The notes under the pieces: model-generated
The model's input: only the letters and a program-made list of their open reading frames with translations
Told to the model about the DNA's origin: nothing
Databases searched by the model: none
Made by a program: the position numbers and the translations under genes
NCBI RefSeq assembly: GCF_018614195.1
Contig: NZ_JAGGOT010000046.1
Location: 1 to 60,944, forward strand
Direction of reading: 5' to 3'
Source of the DNA: Streptomyces sp. ISL-43
Lineage (GTDB): Bacteria > Actinomycetota > Actinomycetes > Streptomycetales > Streptomycetaceae
Length of the DNA: 60,944 bases
Shown here: piece by piece, positions 52,248 through 60,944 of the stretch
Position numbering within the stretch: the first letter of the stretch is position 1
How the letters are laid out: each line of letters starts with the position of its first letter

Positions 52248-53243
52248 ATGACTGCTGCCGCCCCCGCTCCCGCATCCCGCCGCGTCCTGCTCGCCGCCCC
52301 GCGCGGCTACTGCGCGGGCGTGGACCGAGCCGTGATCGCTGTCGAGAAGGCCCTCGAGCAGTACGGTGCGCCGGTCTACGTCCGACACGAGATCGTGCAC
52401 AACAAGTACGTCGTCCAGACCCTGGAGAAGAAGGGCGCCATCTTCGTCGAGCGGACGGAGGAGGTGCCCGAGGGCTCCATCGTGATGTTCTCCGCGCACG
52501 GCGTGGCCCCCGTGGTGCACGAGGAGGCGGCGCGCGGCAAGCTCGCGACGATCGACGCGACCTGCCCGCTGGTCACCAAGGTGCACAAGGAAGCCATCCG
52601 CTACGCGAACGAGGACTTCGACATCCTCCTCATCGGCCACGAGGGCCACGAGGAGGTCATCGGCACCTCCGGCGAGGCCCCGGACCACATCACCATCGTG
52701 GACGGCCCCGAGGATGTGGCGAACGTACAGGTCAGGGACGAGTCGAAGGTCGTCTGGCTGTCGCAGACCACGCTCTCGGTCGACGAGACGATGGAGACGG
52801 TCGACGCGCTGAAGACCAAGTTCCCGCTGCTCCTCTCTCCGCCCAGCGACGACATCTGCTACGCCACCTCGAACCGCCAGGAGGCGGTCAAGGTGATGGG
52901 CGCGGACTCCGACCTGGTCATCGTCGTCGGCTCCAAGAACTCCTCGAACTCCATCCGGCTGGTCGAGGTCGCCCTCGACGCGGGCGCGCGGGCCGCTTAC
53001 CTCGTCGACTTCGCGACCGAGATCGACGAGGCCTGGCTCGAAGGCGTCACCACCGTCGGCCTGACCTCGGGCGCCTCGGTGCCCGAGGTGCTCGTCGAGC
53101 AGGTGCTGGAGTGGCTCGCCGAGCGCGGCTACGCGGACGTGGAGCTGGTCAAGACGGCCGAGGAATCGATCGTCTTCTCCCTGCCGAAGGAGCTGCGCCG
53201 CGACCTGCGCGCCGAGGCCGCGGAGCTCGCCGCGGGGAAGTAG
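52248..53243 (+). CDS. ispH: 4-hydroxy-3-methylbut-2-enyl diphosphate reductase (IspH)
   Basis: The 331-residue product is IspH/LytB, the last enzyme of the MEP pathway, which makes isopentenyl and dimethylallyl diphosphate with a [4Fe-4S] cluster. Its three cluster Cys are C22 (RGYCAGVD), about C106 (ATCPLVTK) and about C204 (DDICYATSNRQ), with the catalytic EGHEEVIGT loop and the GSKNSSNS diphosphate site. ATG 52248 follows a GGAG four bases upstream; an in-frame ATG at 52239 is the alternative. It supplies the precursors used by the prenyltransferase at 7206. Confidence 0.95.
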   Translation: MTAAAPAPASRRVLLAAPRGYCAGVDRAVIAVEKALEQYGAPVYVRHEIVHNKYVVQTLEKKGAIFVERTEEVPEGSIVMFSAHGVAPVVHEEAARGKLATIDATCPLVTKVHKEAIRYANEDFDILLIGHEGHEEVIGTSGEAPDHITIVDGPEDVANVQVRDESKVVWLSQTTLSVDETMETVDALKTKFPLLLSPPSDDICYATSNRQEAVKVMGADSDLVIVVGSKNSSNSIRLVEVALDAGARAAYLVDFATEIDEAWLEGVTTVGLTSGASVPEVLVEQVLEWLAERGYADVELVKTAEESIVFSLPKELRRDLRAEAAELAAGK

Positions 53244-53292
53244 GCCCGTTCGGGGCAGGGCGGGCCGCCGCGTCATTTCGTACGGTGTGTCC

Positions 53293-54039
53293 ATGCAGAT
53301 CTTCGGCGTGGACATCGGCGGTTCCGGGATCAAGGGCGCTCCCGTGGACCTGGACCGTGGCGACCTGGCGCAGGAGCGCCACAAAGTACTGACACCGCAG
53401 CCGGCCACCCCCGACGGGGTGGCCGGCCGCGTCGTCGAGGTGGTGCGCCACTTCGACTGGGACGGCCCGCTGGGGGTGACCTTCCCCGGCGTGGTCACGG
53501 GCGGGGTGACCCGGTCGGCGGCCAACATGGACAAGGCCTGGGTCGGCGTCGACACGGCGGAGCTGCTGTCCTCCCGGCTGGGCGGCCGGCCCGTCACGGT
53601 CCTCAACGACGCGGACGCGGCGGGGGTCGCGGAGATGGCCTACGGGGCGGGGCGCGGGGTCGGCGGAACCGTCATCCTGCTCACGCTGGGCACCGGGATC
53701 GGCAGCGCGCTCTTCACCGACGGACGGCTGGTGGCCAACACCGAGCTGGGCCACCTGGAGCTCAAGGGCCACGACGCGGAGACGCGGGCCTCGGTGAAGG
53801 CGAAGGAGGACGGGGAGCTGACCTGGGAGCGCTGGGCGCACCGGGTGGGGAAGTACCTGGCGCACGTGGAGATGCTGTTCTCGCCGGACCTGTTCATCAT
53901 CGGGGGCGGCGTGAGCCGCAAGCCGGAGAAGTTCCTGCCGCTGATCGAGGGCGTCCGGGCGCGGATCGTACCGGCGGAGCTGCGCAACAACGCGGGGATC
54001 GTGGGAGCGGCGATGGCGGCGATGGCGGCGTCGGCGTAG
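53293..54039 (+). CDS. ppgK: Polyphosphate glucokinase
   Basis: The 248-residue product is a ROK-fold polyphosphate glucokinase. The N-terminal VDIGGSGIKGAPVD phosphate-binding motif, the LNDADAAGVAEM segment with the catalytic Asp, and LLTLGTGIGSALF are all present; the C-terminal FSPDLFIIGGGVSR motif closes the site. It phosphorylates glucose from polyphosphate, and from ATP less well, in actinobacterial sugar metabolism. The gene follows ispH by 49 bp in the same direction. ATG 53293; an in-frame GTG at 53287 adds two residues. Confidence 0.95.
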   Translation: MQIFGVDIGGSGIKGAPVDLDRGDLAQERHKVLTPQPATPDGVAGRVVEVVRHFDWDGPLGVTFPGVVTGGVTRSAANMDKAWVGVDTAELLSSRLGGRPVTVLNDADAAGVAEMAYGAGRGVGGTVILLTLGTGIGSALFTDGRLVANTELGHLELKGHDAETRASVKAKEDGELTWERWAHRVGKYLAHVEMLFSPDLFIIGGGVSRKPEKFLPLIEGVRARIVPAELRNNAGIVGAAMAAMAASA

Positions 54040-54088
54040 GGGCGCCGTGCGCGGGGCCGGCGCAGGGGTGGGTGCGGGCGGGGCCGGC

Positions 54089-54595
54089 TCAGGCGACGCG
54101 GCGGGGCATGCGCCGCCTGCCGATGAGCACGGCCTTGCGCACGATCACGATCAGGGCCGCGACGAGCGTCCCGGCGTACAGCCAGCCGGCGTGCAGGGAC
54201 AGCGCGGAGACCAGCCCCATCACCTCGCCCGCGAAGCCCCCGGAGCCGCCCGACACGGGCCACACCCCGGCGGCGAAGGCGATCGGGGCGGTGATCGGCG
54301 CGGTGATCAGGTCGGCGGGCCGCACCCACAGGGCGGTGGCGGCCGCGACGGGCAGGAAGAGCAGCCCGTAGACGAAGAGCGAGGCGTCGAAGAGCAGCCA
54401 GACGATCCCGCCGACCAGGAACATCGCGGCGCACGCGAAGAGGCCGCCGCCGAGTCCGGTCAGCCGGGGCCGCGGCAGCCGGCGTACCGGCGCCCGTCCG
54501 GGGGTCGCGCCTGACCCGCCGGACGCGGCGGCCGCCGGGGCCATGGGGGCCCGCTCCACTGGGTGACGTACCGTACGCGCCTTGTATCGCTCCAC
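54089..54595 (-). CDS. DUF6542 membrane protein
   Basis: The 168-residue product has a basic, Pro/Ala-rich N-terminus and four membrane segments (starting near RLTGLGGGLFACAAMFLVGG), in the layout of the actinobacterial DUF6542 family. It ends in an Arg-rich cytoplasmic tail. The role is unknown. It converges on ppgK and is divergent from ychF. Confidence 0.8.
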   Translation of the reverse strand: MERYKARTVRHPVERAPMAPAAAASGGSGATPGRAPVRRLPRPRLTGLGGGLFACAAMFLVGGIVWLLFDASLFVYGLLFLPVAAATALWVRPADLITAPITAPIAFAAGVWPVSGGSGGFAGEVMGLVSALSLHAGWLYAGTLVAALIVIVRKAVLIGRRRMPRRVA

Positions 54596-54728
54596 CCCCC
54601 AAAACTAGGCGGGGGGCCGCCGATCGCGTGCCCGGACACGCGTACATCCGTGCCCCCTCATCGGAAAGTAAACTGTCCGATGGCCCACTCCCGGGCCGCC
54701 GCCCCCTCCAGCTACGGGAAGTCCCAAC

Positions 54729-55817
<1,089 letters not shown>

Positions 55818-55828
55818 TACGTTCGACG

Positions 55829-55870
55829 AAAGGCCGTCTGACCTGCGGCGGAGCGGGTTGGGCGGCCTTT
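55829..55870 (+). terminator. ychF terminator at the second element's boundary
   Basis: AAAGGCCG pairs with CGGCCTTT around a 26-base interior. The region between the ychF stop (55817) and the integrase stop (55926) must also contain the element's attachment site; the other copy lies outside this window. Confidence 0.55.
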
Positions 55871-55925
55871 GCTGTCCGCACAGAGTCCGCAGCGTGCTGA
55901 CTTCGGTCCGCGCGCGGGGGAGCGG

Positions 55926-57047
55926 CTACGCCGCTTCGTCGACCTGTGGCGGCTGGGCATCGGCGGACTGGTCCGCGTACGCCTTGTCGACGGCGGCCCG
56001 GGTCCGCTCCTCGGAGTCGGGCCACAGGTGGGTGTAGATGTTCAGCGTCATGGCCGCATTGGTGTGGCCGAGGCGCTCGGAGACGGTCTTCACCGACTCG
56101 CCGTGCTTGATCAGCAGGCTGGCGTAGTGGTGCCGGAGGGAGTGGGGTCCGGTGCCCTTCGCGATGCCGGCCTTGGCACAGGCGGGCCGCCACGCCCCGT
56201 CCATGAAGTGCGTGTAGACCACGGGGCCGCCCTGCGGCGCCGTGAAGATCCAGCTCTCGGGCCCATCGGCGGGGAAGTCCCGCAGGTGGGCCTTCATGGC
56301 GTCCACCGCCACGCGGGGGAGCGGAACCGTGCGGTGTGAGCGCGCGGTCTTCGGCGGTCCGACGTACACGCCGTGCTTCGCCGTCTGCTGGATCTGCTGC
56401 TCGACGGAGACGGTCGCCTGTCGGACGTCGATGTGCCGGCGCTGGAGGCCGAAGAGTTCGCCCGGGCGGAGCCCGGTGGCGGCGCCCAGCATTACCAGGC
56501 CCTTGTAGCGGGCCGGGATCTCCTCAGACAGCGTGCGGACCTGCTCGACCGCCAGGGGTACGACGCTCTTCCGGGGCACGGAAGACAGCTTCGCGTCGGT
56601 GCAGGGGTTATGGGGGATCATGCGGTCGCGGACCGCCGCGCGGAAGACCGCATTGACCGTGTTGAAGACGGTCCGTGACGTGCTTGCCGCGAGCTTGTGC
56701 GTGGTCGTCAGGCTGGTGATCCAGCTCTGTACGTCGCCGGGCTTGATGGCGCCCAGTGCCCGCTTCTCCCACACCGGGTACGCATAGCAGCGCAAGTGCT
56801 GGGCCACGGCCTTGGTCGTCGACGGCCGGTGCGGCTGGCTGGCCCGCCACTCCTCCGCGTACTCCGTGAAGGGCTTCCTCGCCGACCGAGGGTCGACGTA
56901 CTGCCCGGTGACCACGCTGGTCGTGACCTCGTCGAGCCATCGCTGGGCGTCGATCTTGCGGTCGAAGTGGCGCGCGTGCTCCTTGCCGTCGAGGTCGCGG
57001 TAGCGGGCGCGCCATTTGCCATTGGGGCGCTTCTGGATGTTCGCCAA
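55926..57047 (-). CDS. int: Tyrosine-type site-specific recombinase (integrase)
   Basis: The 373-residue product has an N-terminal AP2-like arm-binding region (LANIQKRPNGKWRARYRDLDGKEHARHF, in pieces), a core-binding domain, and the phage-integrase catalytic domain. Catalytic residues visible are R in ATGLRPGELFG (near 190), the H-x-x-R box HSLRHHY (near 304) and the Tyr of NIYTHLWPD (near 337). It inserts and excises the element. TTG 57047 was chosen because AAGAGGACC precedes it and no better start exists before the conserved N-terminus. It is the last gene of the cargo operon, 22 bp behind the HAD gene. Confidence 0.93.
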   Translation of the reverse strand: MANIQKRPNGKWRARYRDLDGKEHARHFDRKIDAQRWLDEVTTSVVTGQYVDPRSARKPFTEYAEEWRASQPHRPSTTKAVAQHLRCYAYPVWEKRALGAIKPGDVQSWITSLTTTHKLAASTSRTVFNTVNAVFRAAVRDRMIPHNPCTDAKLSSVPRKSVVPLAVEQVRTLSEEIPARYKGLVMLGAATGLRPGELFGLQRRHIDVRQATVSVEQQIQQTAKHGVYVGPPKTARSHRTVPLPRVAVDAMKAHLRDFPADGPESWIFTAPQGGPVVYTHFMDGAWRPACAKAGIAKGTGPHSLRHHYASLLIKHGESVKTVSERLGHTNAAMTLNIYTHLWPDSEERTRAAVDKAYADQSADAQPPQVDEAA

Positions 57048-57069
57048 GTGGGTCCTCTTTCCTCGGGGG

Positions 57070-57591
57070 TTAGTGGTAGTAGCCGCCGCTCTCGGAGAGG
57101 TGGCTCGGCTGGAGACCTGTGTAAGGGTCCGGCTGGATGAGGAGGGTGAGGCAGCCGCGGGCCGTGCGTTCGGCAGCCCAAGCGTGGTCGAGGGCGGTGA
57201 AGTCGTCGTCGATCCAGACGACAGGTGCTCTGCCGAGCCAGGGGCCGACGTGGTCGCGCTTCCAGAGGTAGCCGTTGGGATGGCTGGTGGTGATCTGGGG
57301 GCGGGGGAGGTCGAGGTAGGGGAAGTCCGGCAGCCCCAGGAGCGGCCCGATGATCGTGGTGGCGTCCTTGCGCCAGCTCGTGCACCACACGGGGGTGACG
57401 AGGCCGGTGGCCAGGAAGCCGGTGAGCAGCGGGCCATGGCTGGGGTCGAGCCAGATGGGGACGGGGTCGTCGGGGTGCCGGCCAGTAGGCAGGACGGTAT
57501 GGCGGACGTGAGTGGGCGGGGTGCTGCCGTCTGCTGCCGGGAACGGGATGAGGACGCCGTCGATGTCCAGGAGCAGGTAGGGCAGGGTCAT
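57070..57591 (-). CDS. HAD-superfamily phosphatase (HAD_SAK-like)
   Basis: The 173-residue product has the HAD nucleophile motif D9-x-D11 in LLDIDGVLI, a Thr/Ser motif II segment and the acidic motif IV WIDDDFTALD, followed by the LTLLIQPDPYTGLQPSHL end. The sequence matches HAD domains associated with bacterial RNA-repair (Swiss-army-knife) proteins, so a 5' or 3' phosphate on RNA or a small molecule is a plausible substrate. No cap domain is seen. It starts 14 bp behind the methyltransferase stop with GGAGG as ribosome site. Confidence 0.75.
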   Translation of the reverse strand: MTLPYLLLDIDGVLIPFPAADGSTPPTHVRHTVLPTGRHPDDPVPIWLDPSHGPLLTGFLATGLVTPVWCTSWRKDATTIIGPLLGLPDFPYLDLPRPQITTSHPNGYLWKRDHVGPWLGRAPVVWIDDDFTALDHAWAAERTARGCLTLLIQPDPYTGLQPSHLSESGGYYH

Positions 57592-57605
57592 AGGTGCCTC
57601 CGGGG

Positions 57606-58298
57606 TCAGCGTTTGCGGGCGGTGATCAGGAGGGTGGTGGGCCACGGGTCGCGGCGCGGATGCCGGAGCTCCATGGCGGCGGTGAGGCGCAGGCCGGTCC
57701 GGGCGAGGTGGGCAGCCCATCGGCGGGCGTCGAACTCCCAGCGGGCGAGGGGCAGCCGGGTGTGGTCGGGCATGGTGACGTAGTCCTCGCGGGGACGGTC
57801 GTCCACCGATGGATGTCTTCCGGCCCGCGCCGGGTGGGGTACGGAGAAGGCCAGGAGCCCGTTGGGCCCCAGCCTGCGGGAGATCGCGGCGAGCAGGAGC
57901 TCGGGTGCGACGAGGCCGACAGCTCCGAAGACGGAGTACACCGCGTCGAAACTCCGCCCGGTGGCTTGGAGATGGTGCAGGGCGTGGCCGGCGGCGAAGG
58001 TGGCAGCGTCGATGTGGCCGTAGTGGGAGCGGGCACGGCGAATTTGAAGGCCGACCAGGTCGACGCCGGTAACGCGGGCCTGGTGGTGCTTGGCGAGGTG
58101 GGCGACGTTGTGGCCGGGGCCGCATCCCAGTTCCAGGATGCGCTTGCCTTGCAGGTCGCGTCCGAGGATCTCCCCGCCGGGGCCGAGGCCCGGGTGGGTA
58201 CTCCATTCCATCCGGGTCGGTGCGGTGAGCGCGTGGGCGGGGGCAGCGGCTATGCGCTGGGCCGCGTGGGCGTACCAGGGGGAGACCTGGGCGAGCAC
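57606..58298 (-). CDS. Class I SAM-dependent methyltransferase
   Basis: The 230-residue product has an N-terminal helical segment and a Rossmann methyltransferase core: motif I ILELGCGPGHN (about 54-64), acidic motif II (VTGVDLVGLQIRRA), motif III (FDAVYSVFGAVGL) and the RLGPNGLLAFSVPH post-motif. Substrate specificity is not clear. It starts with GTG 58298, immediately after the TAG of the upstream phosphotransferase gene, so the two are translationally coupled. Confidence 0.88.
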   Translation of the reverse strand: MLAQVSPWYAHAAQRIAAAPAHALTAPTRMEWSTHPGLGPGGEILGRDLQGKRILELGCGPGHNVAHLAKHHQARVTGVDLVGLQIRRARSHYGHIDAATFAAGHALHHLQATGRSFDAVYSVFGAVGLVAPELLLAAISRRLGPNGLLAFSVPHPARAGRHPSVDDRPREDYVTMPDHTRLPLARWEFDARRWAAHLARTGLRLTAAMELRHPRRDPWPTTLLITARKR

Positions 58299-59210
58299 CT
58301 AGACCTCCAGGAGTTGGACCACGTCGCCCAGGTGGCGGCGGACGACGGGGATGTACGCGGGGTCCTGGGCCGGGTCGTTGATCCAGCGGATGGCTTGTTC
58401 CATGAACCACTCCACGGCCCACATGCGGTGCCAGCCCAGCGCCCAGGCCTCGGAGGCCAGGCCACCCCTTGCGGCGAGTGCGTCCTCGTGGCCGCCTGCG
58501 GTGACGTACTGCTCCAGGAAGACGCGCAGCCGCACGAGGCTCGGCGTGTCGGTGGTGCCGTGGTACGAGGCGAGGTCGATCAGGCCGGGGCCGGTGAAGG
58601 CGCGGGCGAAGTCGAGGAGGTGCCAGCCGTTCTCCCCGATGTGGACGCTCGTGGGGTGGAACTCGGAGTGGACCCAGCCGAACGGGTCGAGCGCCGCTCC
58701 CTGGACGCGGGCCTCGGCCGCCGCCGAGATCTGCCCCAGGGCGGTTTCGATGTCGTCGCAGTCCGTCCACCGGTCGGACTTCCGCAGCCGCTGGAGGTGA
58801 TCGAGGGCCCGCCCCGGCAGGGCCGCGAGGGCCGCGCCGTCGAGGAGCGGCAGGCCGCTTGCCGGGCGTGCGGCGTGGAGCATCACGGCGGCGGCGACGC
58901 CGTCGAGGTCGTCGGCGTCCCGGACGGGGGTGCCGAGGTCGTCCATGAGCATCCCGAGCCACTTGTCCTGCATGGCGGTGGCATGGAGCTCGGGAACCGG
59001 AAGCCCTCGCTGGTGGGCCGCCCGCAGAGCCTGGGCCTCGCGGTCGAAGGGCTCCTTGGCGTACTTGAAGACGGCCGCGGTGCCGTCGGGGAAGGTGACG
59101 CGCTCGACGCCGGACATGCCCCAGACGCGGATCTCGGCACGTTCGGGGATGGGCTTGCGGGCGAGGGCACACAGGTCGTCCAGCAGGGCGGCGGTCTGGC
59201 TCTGGTCCAT
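58299..59210 (-). CDS. APH-fold phosphotransferase with altered catalytic loop
   Basis: The 303-residue product has the aminoglycoside phosphotransferase/ChoK fold: the ATP-binding K49 (AVFKYAKE), a long linker, and the region where the family has H-x-D-x-x-x-x-N. Here it reads H181-S-E183-F-H-P, with Glu in place of the catalytic Asp and no Asn at the usual position, while D200 of the DFARA metal motif is kept. It may be a weak kinase, use a different substrate or act as a binding protein. ATG 59210 has GGGG upstream. Confidence 0.8.
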   Translation of the reverse strand: MDQSQTAALLDDLCALARKPIPERAEIRVWGMSGVERVTFPDGTAAVFKYAKEPFDREAQALRAAHQRGLPVPELHATAMQDKWLGMLMDDLGTPVRDADDLDGVAAAVMLHAARPASGLPLLDGAALAALPGRALDHLQRLRKSDRWTDCDDIETALGQISAAAEARVQGAALDPFGWVHSEFHPTSVHIGENGWHLLDFARAFTGPGLIDLASYHGTTDTPSLVRLRVFLEQYVTAGGHEDALAARGGLASEAWALGWHRMWAVEWFMEQAIRWINDPAQDPAYIPVVRRHLGDVVQLLEV

Positions 59211-59287
59211 GGGGGTCTCCGGGGGCTGGTGGTGCTCCGGGGCGGGCGAGTCGGTCAGCCCGCCCCGGAGCCGTACGGGGGTTGGGT

Positions 59288-60037
59288 CTACTCAGCCGCG
59301 GTCACGCGGTGGGCGTAGACCTGCTCGATCCAGCCCGCCTTGAACTCGGCGAGGTCATTACGGAAGTTCGCCATCGAGGCACCGTAGGGCGCGACGACCC
59401 CGCCGGACTGGTTCGGCACGGACTGGCAGCCGTGCACGAGCCGGCCGCCGAGGGCGGCGTGGGCCTTGATGGCTTCGATCCGCCGGTGCTCGTTGAACCA
59501 GCCGCCGTGGTAGACCTCGTCCAGCATTCCGCCCGTCTCGTCGTCCAGGTCGAAGACGACGGAGGTGGCGGCGGGGAAGAACCAGCACGGGCCGACGTTG
59601 GAGATGTGGCCGTCCAGCTCGACCTTGTTGAGCGCCATCAGCGTGGCCGCCTCGCGCAGCATGCGCAGGTGGTCGGCGGTGATCTGCGGCAGGCCGAGGC
59701 CGGCCAGGTGCTCCTCGCGGAAGAGGTACGAGTAGACCCCGTACGCCGTCGCCAGCACGTGGGCCGCGTCGGAGGTGGACTCGCCGTGGTTCTTGATGAA
59801 GTCGAGCGCGAGCTGCTCGACCGCGCTCTCCGTCGTCTCGTCGACGTCGAGGAGCTGGGCCTTGACCAGCTCCCAGTCGGCGACGAGCCAGGTGTTGGAC
59901 TCGAAGCGGAAGAAGTACTCGGCCGGGTCGATGGTGATGCGCCGGCCATCCACTTGGATGCCGGGCAGTCGGCTCCAGCGCGGGTCGAAGGCGTCGGGCA
60001 GCTCGACCGTGATGGTCGCGGTGTCGATGGTGGTCAC
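59288..60037 (-). CDS. Unknown protein, first gene of the cargo operon
   Basis: The 249-residue product shows no domain I recognise. The N-terminus is beta-rich (ITVELPDAFDPRWSRLPGIQ; RRITIDPAEYFFRFESNTWL), then a helical region (VEQLALDFIKNHGESTSDAA) and a Trp/Phe/Gly-rich core (GPCWFFPAATSVVFDLDDET). A single Cys-poor, acidic composition suggests a soluble cytoplasmic protein. It leads the operon with APH-like, methyltransferase, HAD and integrase genes, so it is probably the specific component of the system. GTG 60037 has GGAGAAAAC upstream. Confidence 0.55.
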   Translation of the reverse strand: MTTIDTATITVELPDAFDPRWSRLPGIQVDGRRITIDPAEYFFRFESNTWLVADWELVKAQLLDVDETTESAVEQLALDFIKNHGESTSDAAHVLATAYGVYSYLFREEHLAGLGLPQITADHLRMLREAATLMALNKVELDGHISNVGPCWFFPAATSVVFDLDDETGGMLDEVYHGGWFNEHRRIEAIKAHAALGGRLVHGCQSVPNQSGGVVAPYGASMANFRNDLAEFKAGWIEQVYAHRVTAAE

Positions 60038-60238
60038 CGTTTTCTCCGTCTCTGATCGTCCGGGTTCGGGCATAGGAATGCCCGAGCCCGTTGGGGCGTA
60101 CGGAACTTGGGGGCCGCCCGGCCCGTGATGCCGTGAGTGGGGCGGCTGTCGATAAGTGAACCGCCCGCTACGCAGAGTGGGTACCGTGTGACCGGGCCCA
60201 AGCGGTATACACGGTTTACAGCTCCGGGACGGAGGAAC
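60038..60238. promoter_or_regulatory. Divergent control region of the second element
   Basis: The 201-bp gap between the cargo operon and the HTH gene must hold both promoters. An A/T-rich stretch GGTATACACGGTTTACAG just before the HTH ribosome site could hold -10 and operator sequences. Confidence 0.4.
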
Positions 60239-60941
60239 GTGCCAGCGCCGACCGACCCCAACTCCCGCCTGCGCGAGACGATTCACGCTGCCGGATGCAC
60301 GTATGAAGCTCTCGCGAGGGATGTCCGCCGCATCGCGGCCGAGAACGGCGAACTCCTCCAGACGAACAAAGTCGGCGATCTCCCACTGGGCCAACGGCAC
60401 CCGCGCTCCCTCGGGCCAGGCAGGCCAGTACATCGCGGAGGCGCTCTCCCGCCGGCTGGGCCGCGTCGTCACACAAATGGAGATCGGCCTCCAGCACCCC
60501 GACACGGACCCACCGGCCGACGCCGACCCAGTTGCTGAGGTCACGGACCTTGGCCGCGCGGACGTGGAACGACGCCGCTTCCTCGCCATCGCCGCCTTCA
60601 CCACAGCCGGCGTTGCCATGCCACTCGTGCACGACCACGAGGCCACTGCCCGCCTACTCCGTGCCCGCACCGGCCGCTCCACCATCGGCAGCGACGACAT
60701 TGACGTCGTACGACAGATCACGGCGGCCTTCAGCGCCGCCGACGAACGCCTTGGCGGCGGCCACGGCCTGACCACCGTCACCGCCTACCTTGCCGACACC
60801 GCAGCCCCCATGCTCCGTGGACGCTTCCCGTCCGAAGCCTTACGCCGGGCCGCCTTCGGCGCCGTCGCAGAACTCGCCTACCTCGCGGGCTGGAAACACC
60901 ACGACCTCGGCCACGAAGGAGCCGTTATCTATAGCTCTTAG
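60239..60941 (+). pseudogene. Frameshifted XRE-type transcriptional regulator
   Basis: GTG 60239 with GGAGGAAC starts a helix-turn-helix protein (RLRETIHAAGCTYEALARDV, then NGELLQTNK). At 60368-60370 an AAA replaces the expected AA, and the continuing frame SAISHWANGTRAPSG is read one base out of phase. From there the second frame is coherent for 180 codons (RRRFLAIAAFTTAGVAMP, then GLTTVTAYLADTAAPMLRGR) in the manner of Streptomyces XRE regulators with a C-terminal TPR-like part, until a TAG at 60939. One extra A therefore breaks the gene, unless the base is a sequencing error; the last few codons before the stop also look unlike the family. Confidence 0.7.
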
Positions 60942-60944
60942 GAC

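Larger units (their letters stand above)
55871..60944. mobile_element. Second integrative element (left part only)
   Basis: From the ychF terminator onward the genes are non-core: a tyrosine integrase whose stop lies 109 bp behind ychF, and a co-directional cargo operon reading from the regulator region. The element continues beyond the window, so its far junction and size are unknown. The insertion point next to ychF, not at a tRNA, is stated from the sequence. Confidence 0.65.

Noticed and set aside
55818..55925. A tRNA gene as the attachment site of the tyrosine integrase
   Set aside because: No cloverleaf or T-loop sequence was seen between ychF and the integrase.
57594..59318. A 574-codon plus-strand frame across the methyltransferase and APH genes
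   Set aside because: Val/Gly/Glu-rich shadow; the minus strand has clear motifs and ribosome sites.

Overview
The window is Streptomyces-type actinobacterial chromosome. The evidence is very high GC with almost exclusively G or C in third codon positions, frequent GTG starts, and actinomycete marker families: a WhiB-like regulator, a SpoIIE-type phosphatase, an ABC sugar-binding lipoprotein, polyphosphate glucokinase, DUF1707 and DUF4245 proteins, and a 6C-type small RNA. The order of the core genes (ahpCD/oxyR, class A PBP, fumC, class I fumarase, wblI, glpX, xseBA, ispH, ppgK, ychF) is the order I recall for the Streptomyces core chromosome; that comparison is from memory.

1-30.8 kb is mostly core chromosome. 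It holds cell-wall and lipid functions (polysaccharide deacetylase, cis-prenyltransferase, lytic transglycosylase, class A PBP, SGNH lipase, glycerophosphodiesterase), the peroxide-stress module ahpD-ahpC/oxyR, PhoH, an AI-2E-type membrane protein, a SpoIIE phosphatase, an SPFH plus ribbon-helix-helix operon and class II fumarase. Decay is visible at 12.36-12.61 kb (remnant of a paralogue of the next gene) and at 15.63-16.05 kb, where an ABC exporter has been collapsed by an internal deletion that joins the N-terminus of the ATPase to the C-terminus of the permease, beside its intact PadR regulator.

30.86-42.89 kb is a ~12.03 kb integrative element inserted in the 3' end of the class I fumarase gene. 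A large serine recombinase lies just inside the left end. The displaced fumarase C-terminal codons and terminator remain at 30.75-30.87 kb, while the element supplies a substitute 3' end at 42.82-42.90 kb, so the enzyme stays complete. Inside are a winged-helix protein, a structured non-coding stretch with iteron-like repeats, two small CxxC proteins, truncated debris (an IS5-type transposase, a phosphoketolase-like fragment and an EspC-like fragment), a 1794-residue secreted RHS/YD-repeat protein with an unidentified C-terminal domain and a small gene directly behind it (likely toxin and immunity), and a DUF6879 pair.

42.8-55.8 kb returns to the core: class I fumarase, a DUF1707 protein, a DinB-like protein, WblI, GlpX, a DUF4245 protein, a RutE-like nitroreductase, XseBA, an amino-acid permease, IspH, PpgK, a DUF6542 protein and YchF.

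55.9-60.9 kb begins a second mobile element directly behind ychF. A tyrosine integrase is the last gene of a five-gene minus-strand operon (unknown 249-aa protein, APH-fold protein, SAM methyltransferase, HAD protein, integrase). This operon is divergent from a frameshifted helix-turn-helix regulator gene that runs to the window edge. The operon and the RHS C-terminal domain with its partner are the best candidates for undescribed systems. I found no tRNA, rRNA or CRISPR array.
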